From: Pseudoflavonifractor sp. An44
Lineage (GTDB): Bacteria > Bacillota > Clostridia > Oscillospirales > Oscillospiraceae
Length of the DNA: 64,000 bases
Assembly (NCBI RefSeq): GCF_002161675.1
Contig: NZ_NFIH01000005.1
Coordinates: 1 to 64,000, forward strand
Direction of reading: 5' to 3'
This document shows positions 15,881 through 25,700 of this stretch, one piece after another. Each line of letters begins with the position of its first letter. Positions within the stretch are counted from its first letter, which is position 1. Made by a program: the position numbers and the translations under genes. Under the pieces are notes generated by a model, which worked only from the letters and a program-made list of their open reading frames with translations, made no database searches and was not told the DNA's origin.

Positions 15881-18325
15881 ATGATAAAGCGAAACAAGAG
15901 ACAGAGAGGGGACGGCCAGCTCCGGCAGCCCGTCCCCATGGATCGCTATTTTCCCACCCCGGAACAGGGCCTGACCCAGGCCCAGGCCGCCCAGCTGGCC
16001 GCCGCCGGATGGCACAACCGGGTGGAGGAGACCAACCTGAAATCCACCGGGGAAATCATCCGGGAAAACACCCTGACCTTCTTCAACCTGGTGTTTGTGG
16101 TGCTGGCGGCGCTGCTGGTGCTGGCGGGCAGCTTCCGGGACATGTTCTTTCTGCTCATCGCCGCCATCAACTCCCTCATCGGCATCGTCCAGCAGCTGCG
16201 CTCCCGGGCCACCCTGAGCAAGCTGGCTCTGGTGGCTCAGGCCCGGGTCAAAGTGGTGCGGGGCGGACAGCTGGGCACCGTGCCTGTGGACCAGCTGGTG
16301 CGGGAGGACATTGTGGAGCTGGGGGCTGGAGACCAGATTCCCGCCGACGGCCCGGTGTTAGTGGGCCAGGTGACGGTGAACGAGGCCCTCATCACCGGCG
16401 AGGCGGACCCCATTGTGAAGAATCCCGGGGACCCGCTGCTCTCCGGCAGCTTTGTAGTGTCTGGCAAGTGCCGGGCCCGGATGGATCAGGTGGGGGCGGC
16501 CAGCTACGCTGCTCGTCTGGCCCATGAGGCCAAGGCGGACCAGGGAGCGGGCAAGTCCGAGATGATGAAGTCTCTGGACCGCCTGATTCGGGTCATCGGC
16601 TTCGCCCTCATACCCCTGGGTATCGCCCTGTTTTGCAACGAATTTCTGGTGCAGGAGCAGAGCTTCTCCACCTCCATCACCTCCATGGTGGCCGCCCTCA
16701 TCGGCATGATTCCCGAGGGCCTGTACCTCTTGACCAGCGTGGCCCTGGCTGTCTCGGTGATGCGCCTGGCCCAGCGGAAGACTCTGGTCCACCAGATGAG
16801 CGCCATCGAGACCCTGGCCCGGGTGGACGTGCTGTGCGTGGATAAGACGGGCACCGTCACCCAGCCGGACATGTCGGTGCAGGAGCTGGTGTGCCTGGAC
16901 CCCCAGATCTCTCCCCAGCAGGTGGAGGGAGTGCTGGGTGCCTACTACCAGGTGATGGACGCCGACAACGACACCGCCAAGGCTCTGGCCCGGCGCTTCC
17001 AGCAGGGGAACGGCTGGCAGGCCCAGCAGGTGGTCCCCTTCACCTCCGCCAATAAGTGGTCGGCGGTGGTGTTCCAGGACCACGGCTCCTACGTGCTTGG
17101 AGCCCCGGAATTCATCCTCAAAGAGGGCTACCAGGCCATTGCCCACCGGGTGGAGCCCTACCAGCAGGCGGGCTGCCGGGTATTGCTGCTGGCCCAGTGC
17201 GACACGCCTCCCACCCAGGAGGGCGGCTTGCAGGGCGCGGTGGTCCCCGTGGCCCTGGTGGTGGTGGCAAACCCCATCCGCCCTGAGGCCCCGGACACCT
17301 TCCGCTACTTCGCTAAGTACGGGGTGGACGTGAAGGTCATCTCCGGTGACAACCCCCAGACCGTGTCACGGGTGGCCCAACAGGCGGGCATTGCCGGGGC
17401 GGAGCGATTTGTGGACGCTGCCACCCTCAAGGAGCCGGGGGACTATGACCGGGCCGTGCAGGACTATAACGTCTTTGGCCGGGTGACCCCGGACCAGAAG
17501 CGCAAGCTGGTGAAGGCCCTGCAAAAGGCGGGGCACACCGTGGCCATGACTGGCGACGGCGTCAACGACGTGCTGGCCCTGAAAGACGCCGACTGCGGCA
17601 TCGCCATGGCCTCGGGAGCTGAGGCCGCCTGCCAGGTGGCCGAGCTGGTGCTGCTGGACTCCGACTTCTCCGCCATGCCCCGGGTGGTGGAGGAGGGCCG
17701 ACGGGTCATCAACAACATCCAGCGGGCCGCCGCCCTCTACCTGGTGAAAAACATCATGTCGGTGTTTCTGGCCCTCATCACCCTCATTGCCGGGTTCCCG
17801 TACCCCTTTGTCCCCATTCAGCTCACCCTCATCAGCGCCTTGACCATCGGCATTCCCTCCTTTGTGCTGGCGTTGGAGCCCAACCATGAGCTGGTGCGGG
17901 GCCGATTCATGCACAATGTGCTCCGCCGGGCGCTGCCGGGAGGCCTGACCAACATCGTGCTCATTGTGGGCCTGGAGCTGTTCACCTACGCCTTTACCTT
18001 CCAGCGGGCTACCTTGTCCACCCTGTCCACCGTCACCATCGGGGCGGTGGGACTGCTGGTGATCTACTATGTGGCCCGGCCCCTGGACAAGAAGCGGTGG
18101 GCCCTGCTGGGGGCCATGACCGTGGCTATGGTGGTGGCCGTGGTGTGGTTTGGACCCTTCTTCGAGCTCACCGCCCTGGACCTCCAGTCCGCCCTGGTGG
18201 TGACGGTGTTCCTGCTGCTCACCCCCTCGGTGATCTACGCCTTTGAGACTGCCTTTGAGTGGGGCAGCCGCATCAAAGGGGAGTGGCTCAAGCGCAGAAA
18301 GCAGCGTGTTAAAACTGAACAATAA
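15881..18325 (+). CDS. P-type cation-transporting ATPase (CtpE-like)
   Basis: Membrane ATPase of 814 aa that transports a cation using an aspartyl-phosphate intermediate. Motifs in order are NEALITGEADP (actuator loop, TGEA instead of TGES), IGMIPEGLYLLTS in membrane helix 4, DVLCVDKTGTVT (phosphorylated Asp), KWSAVVF in the nucleotide domain, VISGDNPQTV and MTGDGVNDVLALKDADCGIA. The PEGL motif and absence of N-terminal heavy-metal CxxC motifs resemble the CtpE/Ca2+-type group. Ion specificity is not provable here. The stop is followed by a strong terminator. Confidence 0.88.
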   Translation: MIKRNKRQRGDGQLRQPVPMDRYFPTPEQGLTQAQAAQLAAAGWHNRVEETNLKSTGEIIRENTLTFFNLVFVVLAALLVLAGSFRDMFFLLIAAINSLIGIVQQLRSRATLSKLALVAQARVKVVRGGQLGTVPVDQLVREDIVELGAGDQIPADGPVLVGQVTVNEALITGEADPIVKNPGDPLLSGSFVVSGKCRARMDQVGAASYAARLAHEAKADQGAGKSEMMKSLDRLIRVIGFALIPLGIALFCNEFLVQEQSFSTSITSMVAALIGMIPEGLYLLTSVALAVSVMRLAQRKTLVHQMSAIETLARVDVLCVDKTGTVTQPDMSVQELVCLDPQISPQQVEGVLGAYYQVMDADNDTAKALARRFQQGNGWQAQQVVPFTSANKWSAVVFQDHGSYVLGAPEFILKEGYQAIAHRVEPYQQAGCRVLLLAQCDTPPTQEGGLQGAVVPVALVVVANPIRPEAPDTFRYFAKYGVDVKVISGDNPQTVSRVAQQAGIAGAERFVDAATLKEPGDYDRAVQDYNVFGRVTPDQKRKLVKALQKAGHTVAMTGDGVNDVLALKDADCGIAMASGAEAACQVAELVLLDSDFSAMPRVVEEGRRVINNIQRAAALYLVKNIMSVFLALITLIAGFPYPFVPIQLTLISALTIGIPSFVLALEPNHELVRGRFMHNVLRRALPGGLTNIVLIVGLELFTYAFTFQRATLSTLSTVTIGAVGLLVIYYVARPLDKKRWALLGAMTVAMVVAVVWFGPFFELTALDLQSALVVTVFLLLTPSVIYAFETAFEWGSRIKGEWLKRRKQRVKTEQ

Positions 18326-18326
18326 G

Positions 18327-18363
18327 AAAAACAGCCTCTGAGTGCACCTCAGAGGCTGTTTTT
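18327..18363. terminator. Bidirectional terminator between the P-type ATPase and HAD genes
   Basis: A perfect stem AAAAACAGCCTCTGAG with CTCAGAGGCTGTTTTT encloses a short loop. It overlaps the last codons of the minus-strand HAD gene and ends both convergent units. Confidence 0.85.
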
Positions 18364-19009
18364 AGCCCAAAATCTGGGCCAGTTCTTCAAAACTGTGGGC
18401 GATGTGGGTGGACCCGGCCTGGGTCAGTTCCTCCTGGCTGCCATAGCCGAAGGTGACGCCGATGGAGTCCAGGCCGTTCTCCTGGGCCCCGTGGATGTCG
18501 TGGAGGCGGTCGCCCACCATGACGCACATGGCCTTGTCCGGGCACTTTTCCCCCAACCGGGCGAATACCTCCCCAATCACCTCGCCCTTTTTGGTGCGGG
18601 TGCCGTCCAGGCAGCTGCCTACAATCTGGTCAAAGTAGCCGTCGATGTGGAAGTGCTCCAGAATTTGACGGGCGAACACCTCCGGCTTGGAGGTGGCCAG
18701 ACACACGGTCTTTCCCGCCGCTTTCAGCTGGGCCAGAAGGGGCTGGGAGCCGGAAAACACTTTGTTTTCAAAAATACCCTTCTGGGAGAAGTATTCCCGG
18801 TATTTCTCCACCGCTTTCTGGGCCGTGGGAAGGTCAAAATGGTAGAACTCCATAAAGGAGTCGATGAGGGGCGGGCCGATGAAGGGGGTGAGTCGGTCCG
18901 GGTCCTCGTGGATGCCGAAGGAGGCCAGAGCATAGGCCACCGAGTTGGTGATTCCCTCTTTGGGGTCGGTGAGGGTGCCGTCTAAGTCAAAGAAAATGTG
19001 GGTGTACAT
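18362..19009 (-). CDS. HAD-family phosphatase, phosphoglycolate phosphatase-like
   Basis: Soluble hydrolase (215 aa) of HAD subfamily IA. Motif I is FFDLDGTLTDPKEGI with the nucleophile and acid Asp residues, motif II is CLATSKP, the Lys lies near TRTKKGE and motif III is MVGDRLHDIHGA. The alpha-helical cap lies between residues 15 and 85. Gph, PpaX and pyrimidine 5'-nucleotidase relatives share this pattern, so the substrate is uncertain. It is a single minus-strand gene. Confidence 0.85.
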   Translation of the reverse strand: MYTHIFFDLDGTLTDPKEGITNSVAYALASFGIHEDPDRLTPFIGPPLIDSFMEFYHFDLPTAQKAVEKYREYFSQKGIFENKVFSGSQPLLAQLKAAGKTVCLATSKPEVFARQILEHFHIDGYFDQIVGSCLDGTRTKKGEVIGEVFARLGEKCPDKAMCVMVGDRLHDIHGAQENGLDSIGVTFGYGSQEELTQAGSTHIAHSFEELAQILG

Positions 19010-19146
19010 AAGTAGCTTCCTCGTTTGTATGGGATGGAACTATTATACCGGAAGTGGCGGGCAGGGACAAGACCAAGATGGAGTGGTTGAGTTCACCTCG
19101 TCCCTGTGCTATCATGGGGAGCAATGACATTCAAGGAGGGGAGCCC

Positions 19147-19917
19147 ATGAAGCACCAAAACCCATGGTTCACCGTGGACCAGGTGGACCCGGATACCTAT
19201 ATCATCAGCGAATACCGCCACTGGGAGGAGACCCACTGCTATTTGCTCAATGGCAGAGACCGCACCCTGCTCATTGACACGGGGCTGGGCATCTGCCATA
19301 TCTCTCCGGTGGTGGCGGCTCTGGCCCGGGGCCCGGTGACGGCGGTGGCCACCCACATCCACTGGGACCACATCGGCGGGCACCGCTACTACCCGGACTT
19401 TTACGCCCACGAGGCGGAGCTGTCCTGGCTCCAGGGGGGCTTTCCCCAGCCCATTGAGTTGATACGGGGCTATGTGACCGACCGCTGCCAGTTGCCTGAG
19501 GGCTACGACGTGAACACCTACGAATTTTTCCAGGGCACTCCCACCCGGGTGCTCCGGGGCGGGGAGACCCTTGAGCTGGGAAACCGGGCGGTTCAAGTGC
19601 TCCACACCCCCGGCCATGCCCCGGGCCATATGTGCTTCTGGGAGGCGGAGCGGGGCTACCTGTTCACCGGGGACCTCATTTACCGGGGGTTGCTCACCGC
19701 CTGGTTCCCCTCCACCGACCCCCAGGCCTATCTCAAATCCCTGGAGCAGGTGGCCCAGCTGCCTGTGCAGCGACTCTTTCCCGGCCACCATGACCTGGAC
19801 CTGCCCCCAGAGCTGTGCTTGGAGATGCGGGACAGGCTGCGGGAGCTGGACCGGGCGGGGGAGCTGCGCCACGGAAGCGGCACTCATACCTATGGGGACT
19901 GGGCCATCCAGCTGTGA
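19147..19917 (+). CDS. MBL-fold metallo-hydrolase
   Basis: Metallo-beta-lactamase-fold protein of 256 aa. The zinc ligands are clear: ATHIHWDHIGGH (HxHxDH), HTPGHAPGHMCF, FTGDLIYRG and the final FPGHHDLDLP. The overall layout suits a glyoxalase-II-like or general hydrolase; the substrate cannot be assigned. AAGGAGGGGAG precedes the ATG at 19147. The GNAT gene follows after 21 bases and is probably cotranscribed. Confidence 0.85.
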   Translation: MKHQNPWFTVDQVDPDTYIISEYRHWEETHCYLLNGRDRTLLIDTGLGICHISPVVAALARGPVTAVATHIHWDHIGGHRYYPDFYAHEAELSWLQGGFPQPIELIRGYVTDRCQLPEGYDVNTYEFFQGTPTRVLRGGETLELGNRAVQVLHTPGHAPGHMCFWEAERGYLFTGDLIYRGLLTAWFPSTDPQAYLKSLEQVAQLPVQRLFPGHHDLDLPPELCLEMRDRLRELDRAGELRHGSGTHTYGDWAIQL

Positions 19918-19938
19918 TGGAGAGAGGAGAGACAAAAC

Positions 19939-20400
19939 ATGAAGATTCGAGATGTTCAGCCGGGAGACGGCGGGGAAATGGCAGAGCTGTTTTACAACAC
20001 CGTCCACAGGGTAAACGCCCGGGACTACACGCCCCAGCAGTTGGCGGTGTGGGCCACCGGGAAGATGGACCTGGAGCAGTGGGAGCAGTCTTTTCTGGGC
20101 CACTGTGCCCTGGTGGCGGAGGACGAGACGGGCATCTTGGGCTTTGGGGACATCCACCCAGACGGCTATCTGGACCGACTGTATGTGCGCTGGGATTGCC
20201 AGGGCCAGGGGGTGGCCCGTGCGCTGTGTGACCGATTGGAGGGGGCGGTGTCGGGACCTGTGACCACCCACGCCTCCATCACCGCCCGCCCCTTTTTTGA
20301 GGCCCGGGGCTACCGGGTGGTGCGTCAGCAGCAGGTGGAGCGGCAGGGGGTAGCCCTGACCAACTTCGTCATGGAGAAGCCGGTGACAGAGATTGGATAA
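19939..20400 (+). CDS. GNAT-family N-acetyltransferase
   Basis: A 153-aa acetyl-CoA-dependent transferase. It begins MKIRDVQPGDGGEMAELF, has a central strand GILGFGDIHPDGYLDRLYV, and the acetyl-CoA loop WDCQGQGVARAL (Q/RxxGxG/A type). ARPFFEARGYRVV near the C-terminus is the usual GNAT motif B region. The acceptor is unknown. It shares a short operon with the MBL-fold hydrolase. Confidence 0.85.
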   Translation: MKIRDVQPGDGGEMAELFYNTVHRVNARDYTPQQLAVWATGKMDLEQWEQSFLGHCALVAEDETGILGFGDIHPDGYLDRLYVRWDCQGQGVARALCDRLEGAVSGPVTTHASITARPFFEARGYRVVRQQQVERQGVALTNFVMEKPVTEIG

Positions 20401-20418
20401 TTTAGCACAGTGCTGTGC

Positions 20419-20447
20419 TTGACTGACAGGGGAAAAACGTGTAGAGT
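20419..20447 (+). promoter_or_regulatory. Sigma-A-type promoter upstream of the symporter pseudogene
   Basis: TTGACT (20419-20424) and TAGAGT (20442-20447) are separated by 17 bp. A small palindrome (AGCACAGTGCTGTGCT, 20404-20419) overlaps the -35 edge and might bind a regulator. Confidence 0.5.
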
Positions 20448-20504
20448 GTTCGAGTATCATCCCAACTCTGGGAACGAGACAAGAGAAAAGAGGAGTTTGC
20501 AACC

Positions 20505-21093
20505 ATGAAACAACGCGAGAGTTTTTCCTCCCGGCTGGGCTTTTTGCTCATATCCGCCGGGTGCGCCATCGGGCTGGGCAACGTATGGCGGTTCCCCTAC
20601 ATCACCGGCCAGTACGGCGGGGCCGCCTTTGTGGTGGTGTACCTGCTGTTTTTGGTCATCATGGGCCTGCCTGTGATGGTGATGGAGTTTTCCGTGGGCC
20701 GAGGCAGCCAGAAGAGCATGGCCGGGTCCTTCCAGGCGCTGGAGCCGGAAAAAGGCGGTGCTGGTGAATACCGTGGCCATTCTGGTGCTGTCCATGCCCT
20801 GCGTGCTGGGCTTCAACCTGTGGAGCGGATTCCAGCCTCTGGGGGCTGGCACTTCCATCATGGATTTGGAGGACTTCCTGGTCAGCGACAACATTCTGCC
20901 TCTGGGCTCTCTGGTGTATCTGCTGTTCTGCGTCACTCGCAAGGGCTGGGGCTGGGACAACTTCCTGGCCGAGGCCAACACCGGTTCGGGCCTGCGCTTC
21001 CCCCGCAATGTGCGTTTCTATGTGACATTCCTGCTGCCCATTATCATGTTCATCATCTTTGTCATGGGCTATTGGAACCGCTTCTTTGCCTAA
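20505..21093 (+). pseudogene. Na+:neurotransmitter symporter (NSS family), internally deleted and frameshifted
   Basis: The first 80 or so codons encode the start of an NSS transporter: FLLISAGCAIGLGNVWRFPY (Na+/substrate site in helix 1), then GAAFVVVYLLFLVIMG and the loop FQALEPE. The text then jumps, in another reading frame, to the C-terminal part: RKKAVLVNT from 20746 onward, SMPCVLGFNLW and FLLPIIMFIIFVMGYWNRFF. Typical NSS proteins are about 450 aa, so around 250 central codons are missing, with the junction near 20745-20752. The original frame runs on to 21149 as nonsense. Promoter and terminator are intact. Either a true deletion or an assembly collapse. Confidence 0.85.
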
Positions 21094-21095
21094 CC

Positions 21096-21125
21096 AAAAG
21101 GGCCGGGATCTCCCGGCCCTTTTTC
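21096..21125 (+). terminator. Intrinsic terminator after the symporter pseudogene
   Basis: Perfect stem AAAAGGGCCGGGA/TCCCGGCCCTTTT with two loop bases and a T-run. Confidence 0.85.
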
Positions 21126-21162
21126 TGTGTAAAAATGTTGCTTCGCTAGTGTGCGAAAGTGC

Positions 21163-21191
21163 TTGAAATTTTGACGGCCCTGGGTTAAAAT
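21163..21191 (+). promoter_or_regulatory. Sigma-A-type promoter of icd
   Basis: TTGAAA (21163-21168) and TAAAAT (21186-21191) are separated by 17 bp, about 50 bp before the icd ribosome-binding site. Confidence 0.6.
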
Positions 21192-21239
21192 GAAAGCTAC
21201 GAGTACACGCCCGAGGCAAGGGAAAAAGGAGCGATACCC

Positions 21240-22439
21240 ATGAGTAAAATTCAGATGAAGACCCCCCTGGTGGAGATGGACGGGGACGAGATGACCCGCA
21301 TTCTCTGGCAGCAGATCAAAGAGGAGCTGCTGGAGCCGTATATTGACCTGAAAACCGAGTATTACGACCTGGGCCTGCGCCACCGGGAGGAGACCGGGGA
21401 CCAGGTGACGGTGGATGCCGCCGAGGCCACCAAGAAGTATGGCGTGGCGGTGAAGTGCGCCACCATCACCCCCAACGCCCAGCGGGTGGAGGAGTATAAC
21501 CTCTCCCAGATGTGGAAGTCCCCCAACGGCACCATCCGTGCCATTCTGGACGGCACCGTGTTCCGTGCCCCCATCATGGTGGAGGGCATCAACCCAGTGG
21601 TGAAGAACTGGGAGAAACCCATCACCATCGCCCGTCACGCCTTCGGTGACGTGTATAAGGCCACCGAAATGCGCCTGACTGGCCCCGGTAAGGCGGAGCT
21701 GGTGTTCACCGCCGCCGACGGCACCGAGCAGCGCCAGACCATCCAGGACTTCAAGGGGCGGGGCGTGGTGCAGGGCCAGTTCAACCTGGACCAGTCCATC
21801 ACGTCCTTTGCCCACTCCTGCTTCCAGTACGCCCTGGATGTCAAGCAGGACCTGTGGTTCTCCACCAAGGACACCATCTCCAAGCAGTATGACCACACCT
21901 TCAAGGATATCTTCCACGACATCTTTGAAGAGGAGTACAAGGAGAAGTTTGAGCAGGCGGGCATCACCTACTTCTACACCCTCATTGACGACGCTGTGGC
22001 CCGTGTCATCCGCTCCAAGGGCGGCTTCATCTGGGCCTGCAAGAACTACGACGGCGACGTCATGAGCGACATGGTGTCCACCGCCTTCGGCTCTCTGGCC
22101 ATGATGACCTCCGTGCTGGTGTCCCCCGAGGGCTACTATGAGTACGAAGCCGCCCACGGCACCGTCACTCAGCACTACTATCGCCACCTGAGAGGGGAGC
22201 AGGTGTCCACCAACCCCATGGCCACCATTTTCGCCTGGACGGGCGCCCTGGCCAAGCGGGGCGAGCTGGACGACACCCCCGAGCTGGTGGAGTTTGCCCA
22301 CCGCCTGGAGAAGGCCGCCATTGACACCATCGAGTCCGGTGTCATGACCGGCGACCTGGTGGGCCTGTGGGAGGGGAAGGCCCCTGCGCAGAAGGTGACT
22401 GGCCTGGAGTTTATGAAGGCCATTGCAGCGAAACTCTAA
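21240..22439 (+). CDS. icd: NADP-dependent isocitrate dehydrogenase (eukaryote-like type)
   Basis: Oxidatively decarboxylates isocitrate to 2-oxoglutarate. The 399-aa protein belongs to the homodimeric type related to eukaryotic IDH1/2: it starts [15 protein letters not shown] and has [31 protein letters not shown] (substrate Ser and Arg), [12 protein letters not shown] (metal Asp residues) and [12 protein letters not shown], with [14 protein letters not shown] near the NADP site. AAAAAGGAGCGA precedes the ATG. No other citrate-cycle gene is in the window, so supply of 2-oxoglutarate for glutamate is the likely use. Confidence 0.95.
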   Translation: MSKIQMKTPLVEMDGDEMTRILWQQIKEELLEPYIDLKTEYYDLGLRHREETGDQVTVDAAEATKKYGVAVKCATITPNAQRVEEYNLSQMWKSPNGTIRAILDGTVFRAPIMVEGINPVVKNWEKPITIARHAFGDVYKATEMRLTGPGKAELVFTAADGTEQRQTIQDFKGRGVVQGQFNLDQSITSFAHSCFQYALDVKQDLWFSTKDTISKQYDHTFKDIFHDIFEEEYKEKFEQAGITYFYTLIDDAVARVIRSKGGFIWACKNYDGDVMSDMVSTAFGSLAMMTSVLVSPEGYYEYEAAHGTVTQHYYRHLRGEQVSTNPMATIFAWTGALAKRGELDDTPELVEFAHRLEKAAIDTIESGVMTGDLVGLWEGKAPAQKVTGLEFMKAIAAKL

Positions 22440-22477
22440 TGTGATCCGTGGCACAGCAAATGTGCCGGATGCCGAAT

Positions 22478-22519
22478 GAAAAAAGGATGCAGTCCGCCCA
22501 GGACTGCATCCTTTTTTTG
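22478..22519 (+). terminator. Intrinsic terminator after icd
   Basis: Stem AAAAAAGGATGCAGTC with GACTGCATCCTTTTTT and a further T-run; it separates icd from the CRISPR locus. Confidence 0.9.
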
Positions 22520-22546
22520 AAACCTATGGAAATGGAAGAAGTTATA

Positions 22547-22605
22547 TGGTATGATAGAAAAAATAACAGAAAAATATACGTAAAAAGTACAATATATTGT
22601 ACTTT
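22547..22605 (+). promoter_or_regulatory. Extended -10 promoter candidate and perfect 22-bp palindrome upstream of the tracrRNA/cas9 region
   Basis: TGGTATGAT (22547-22555) is an extended -10 sequence without a good -35. From 22584 to 22605 lies a perfect 22-bp palindrome centred on ATATAT with arms AAAGTACAAT/ATTGTACTTT. It sits just beyond the tracrRNA terminator and could be an operator for a plus-strand transcript running towards cas9. The binding protein is unknown. Confidence 0.4.
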
Positions 22606-22616
22606 GACTGTGATAA

Positions 22617-22737
22617 AAAGAAAAAGAAGTCCACAAACGTGGACTTCTCGCTCACACACTGTGAGGCCAGTCGAGCTGGCGGGTTTGGCAAAGCCGTATT
22701 TGAACCTGTCGTGTTGTCATAGATGGTAGTCTAGACG
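22617..22737 (-). ncRNA. tracrRNA of the type II CRISPR-Cas system
   Basis: On the minus strand a transcript of about 120 nt would start near 22737. Its anti-repeat (around GACTACCATCTATGACAACA, then CGACAGGTTCAAA) pairs with the CRISPR repeat in two blocks: the repeat's GTTTGA with TCAAAT-side bases, and TCGTGTTGT with ACAACACGA, separated by a bulge as in known crRNA:tracrRNA duplexes. Downstream are stem-loops GCCAGCTCGACTGGC and CTCACAGTGTGTGAG. It ends with the terminator AGAAGTCCAC/GTGGACTTCT (22625-22648) and a T-rich tail. Position upstream of and antisense to cas9 matches other type II-A loci. Confidence 0.88.
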
Positions 22738-22743
22738 CTTTGT

Positions 22744-22772
22744 AGTATAGTTCATTCACCTTCGGTTGTCAA
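22744..22772 (-). promoter_or_regulatory. tracrRNA promoter
   Basis: Minus-strand TTGACA (22772-22767) and TATACT (22749-22744) are exactly 17 bp apart, close to consensus, and would start transcription about 7 nt downstream at the anti-repeat. Confidence 0.8.
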
Positions 22773-22797
22773 TCTTTTTAGAAAGAAGTGGGAGAAA

Positions 22798-25700
22798 ATG
22801 AAGGAGCAGTATTATGTAGGCCTGGATATTGGCACCGAGTCGGTGGGGTGGGCCGTCACCGACACCCAGTATCAGATCAAGAAAGTACACGGGAAAGCCT
22901 TATGGGGAGTGCGGCTGTTTGATGAGGCGCAGAGTGCCCGGGACCGGCGAGGCTTTCGGGTGGCCCGGCGGCGTATCCAGCGGCGGCGTCAGCGTCTGGA
23001 TTGGCTGCAAGAGCAGTTTGCCCAGGCGGTGGGAGAGGTGGACCCGGGCTTTTTCCAGCGCATGGAGGAGAGCCGATTCTGGGAGGAGGATAAGCGGGGG
23101 GAGGTACCTCTGGGGAAATATACCCTGTTTGGGGACAAGTCCTTTACGGATTGGGACTACCACCATACCTATCCCACCATCTACCACCTGAGAAAAGAAT
23201 TGATCTTGTCCCAGCAGCCCCATGATGTGCGCCTGGTCTACCTGGCCATCCATCATATTCTGAAAAATCGAGGCCATTTTCTCTATGGAGATATGTCTCT
23301 GGACGCCATCTCCCTGGACAAGGGGGTGGAACGGCTCAATGGGGCTTTGGAGCGGGAAGAGGCGGATCCTCTGTCTACCCAGCGTTTGGGAGAGGTGCGG
23401 GAGATCCTTCTGGATCACAAAATACGTAAGACTGCCAAGAAGGCAAAACTGCTGGAGCTATTCGGGTTGAGCAAAGAGAAAACCACAACCACCTCTGTGG
23501 TGGAGTTATTGACGGGCAGCAAGGTGAGTTTATCCGCGCTATATGGGGAGGAGGTGTCCTCGGAGGAACTCCAGAAATTGAGTTTGGAAGATGACTTTGA
23601 TGGGGTAGAGGGCCCTTTGCTGGCCGCTGTGGGTGATCGCATCGAACTGGTGTTGGCCGCCAAAGAGGTGTATGACTGGGCATTGCTGGAAAAGATGCGG
23701 GATGGGGAGCAATACCTCTCGTTTGCCAAGGTAAAAGTCTACGAAAACCACCGGCACCAGCTGGAGCAGCTGAAAGAGGTGGTGAAACGGTACGGCGGAG
23801 AGGACTGCTGCCGTGAGATGTTCCATGGGACCAGAGAGGGGAACTACCCCTCGTATGTGGGGAAGGACTGCAAGAGCAGTCGGTGCGATTACGATACCTT
23901 CTGCAAGTATGTGTTAGGCAAGATGAAGGGGTGGAAGGACGCCGACGAGACCACCAAGGAGATCTATGCCCGGTTGGAGCGGCGGGACTTTCTGCGCAAA
24001 CCCACCAGCAAGGACAATGGGGTGATTCCCCATCAGCTTCATCAGATGGAGCTGGAGAAGATTTTGGCCAATGCCCAGGGATATCTGCCTTTTTTGTCCC
24101 AGCGAGATGAAAGCGGCCTGACGGTGGCCGAGCGCATTGTGCGTATGTTTGCCTTCCGCATTCCCTACTATGTGGGCCCCCTGCAATCCGGCGGCCCTCA
24201 CAGCTGGGTGGTGCGCAGCGGGGAGAAGATTTATCCCTGGAACTTTGACCAGGTGGTGGATCTGGAACAGTGCAGGGAACACTTTATTACCCGCATGACC
24301 GCCAAGTGCACCTACATTGGGGAGGATGTGCTGCCCAAGGACTCTCTGCTGTATAGCCGCTTTATGGTGCTCAACGAGCTGAATAACCTGCGTATCAACG
24401 GAAAACCCATTTCGGTGAAGCTGAAACAGGACATCTATACCAATTTGTTTGGGAAAGGGCGGAAGGTGACCCAGGCGGGGGTGAAAAAGTACCTCATGGT
24501 CCACCATGGTATGACCCAAGAGGACACCATCAGTGGCCTGGCCGGCGATTTCCAAGCGACTTTAGCCCCCTGGCGGCAATTTGGCTGGTTGCTGAGCCGT
24601 GACGGCGGAGCGGAGATGGTGGAAGAGATCATCCGCTATAAAGTGTTGTTTGGGGAGGATAAGAAGCTGCTGCGGGGCTGGCTGGACAAGACATATGGGG
24701 ACAAACTCACCCCCCAGGAACAAAAGCAGGTGTTGGGTGTGAAATGCTCCGGTTGGGGCAGGTTGTCCCGACAATTTCTCACCCAGCTGTTCCATGTGGA
24801 CCAGAACACCGGGGAGGCGTTCTCCATCATGGATCTGCTGTGGAACAGCAATGAAAATTTGATGCAGCTGCTCAGCGGGCGGTATACCTTTGCCCAGCAG
24901 GTGGAGGAGTACCGCAAGCGCAAGCAGGCGGAACACAGCCAGACCTTGAAGGAGTATCTGGCGGAGTGTTACGCCTCTCCCGGCATCAAGCGGGGCATTG
25001 ACCAGACCATGGCCATTGTGCGGGAGATCGCCAAAATCATGGGTGACCCACCCGCCCGGGTGTTTGTGGAGATGGCCCGGGGGGAGGAGAAGGACAAAAA
25101 GGGGAAGGTACCCAAGTCGCGAAAGGCGCAGTTGGTGGAACTGTATCAGAAGTGCGGAGAGGAGAGCAGTCCGCTCTTTGAGCAGCTGCAAGGGGAGCCG
25201 GAGGGAAATTTACGCCGGGACAAGCTGTATCTGTACTACACCCAGATGGGAAGGTGTATGTACAGCGGGGATGTGATCTCCATTGCGGAGCTGGACTCTC
25301 GCTATGACATCGACCACATCTACCCCCAGAGCAAGACCAAGGATGACAGCCTGGAAAACCGGGTGCTGGTGCGCCGGGAGCTCAACAGCAAGAAGGGAGA
25401 TACCTATCCCATCAGCGGTGAGATACGGGAGCATATGCGGGCCTTTTGGACCATGCTCAAGGGGAAGGGATTGATCAGCGAGAAAAAGTATCAGCGGCTG
25501 ACACGTGCCACCGGATTTGACGCGCAAGAGCTGTCCGGCTTCATTGCCCGCCAACTGGTGGAGACCCGGCAGTCCAGTAAAATTGTGGCCCAGCTGTTGG
25601 AGCAGACCTTTGGGGCGTCCACCGAGGTGGTGTATGTCAAGGCGGGGAACGTCGCCCAGTTCCGCCAGGATCAGCGGATCACCCCGGACGGACAGTCCAT

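Noticed and set aside
20505-21149. Intact 214-aa membrane protein
   Set aside because: Only the first 80 or so residues are transporter-like; the rest is out of frame, while the true C-terminal helices are in another frame, so it is scored as a pseudogene.
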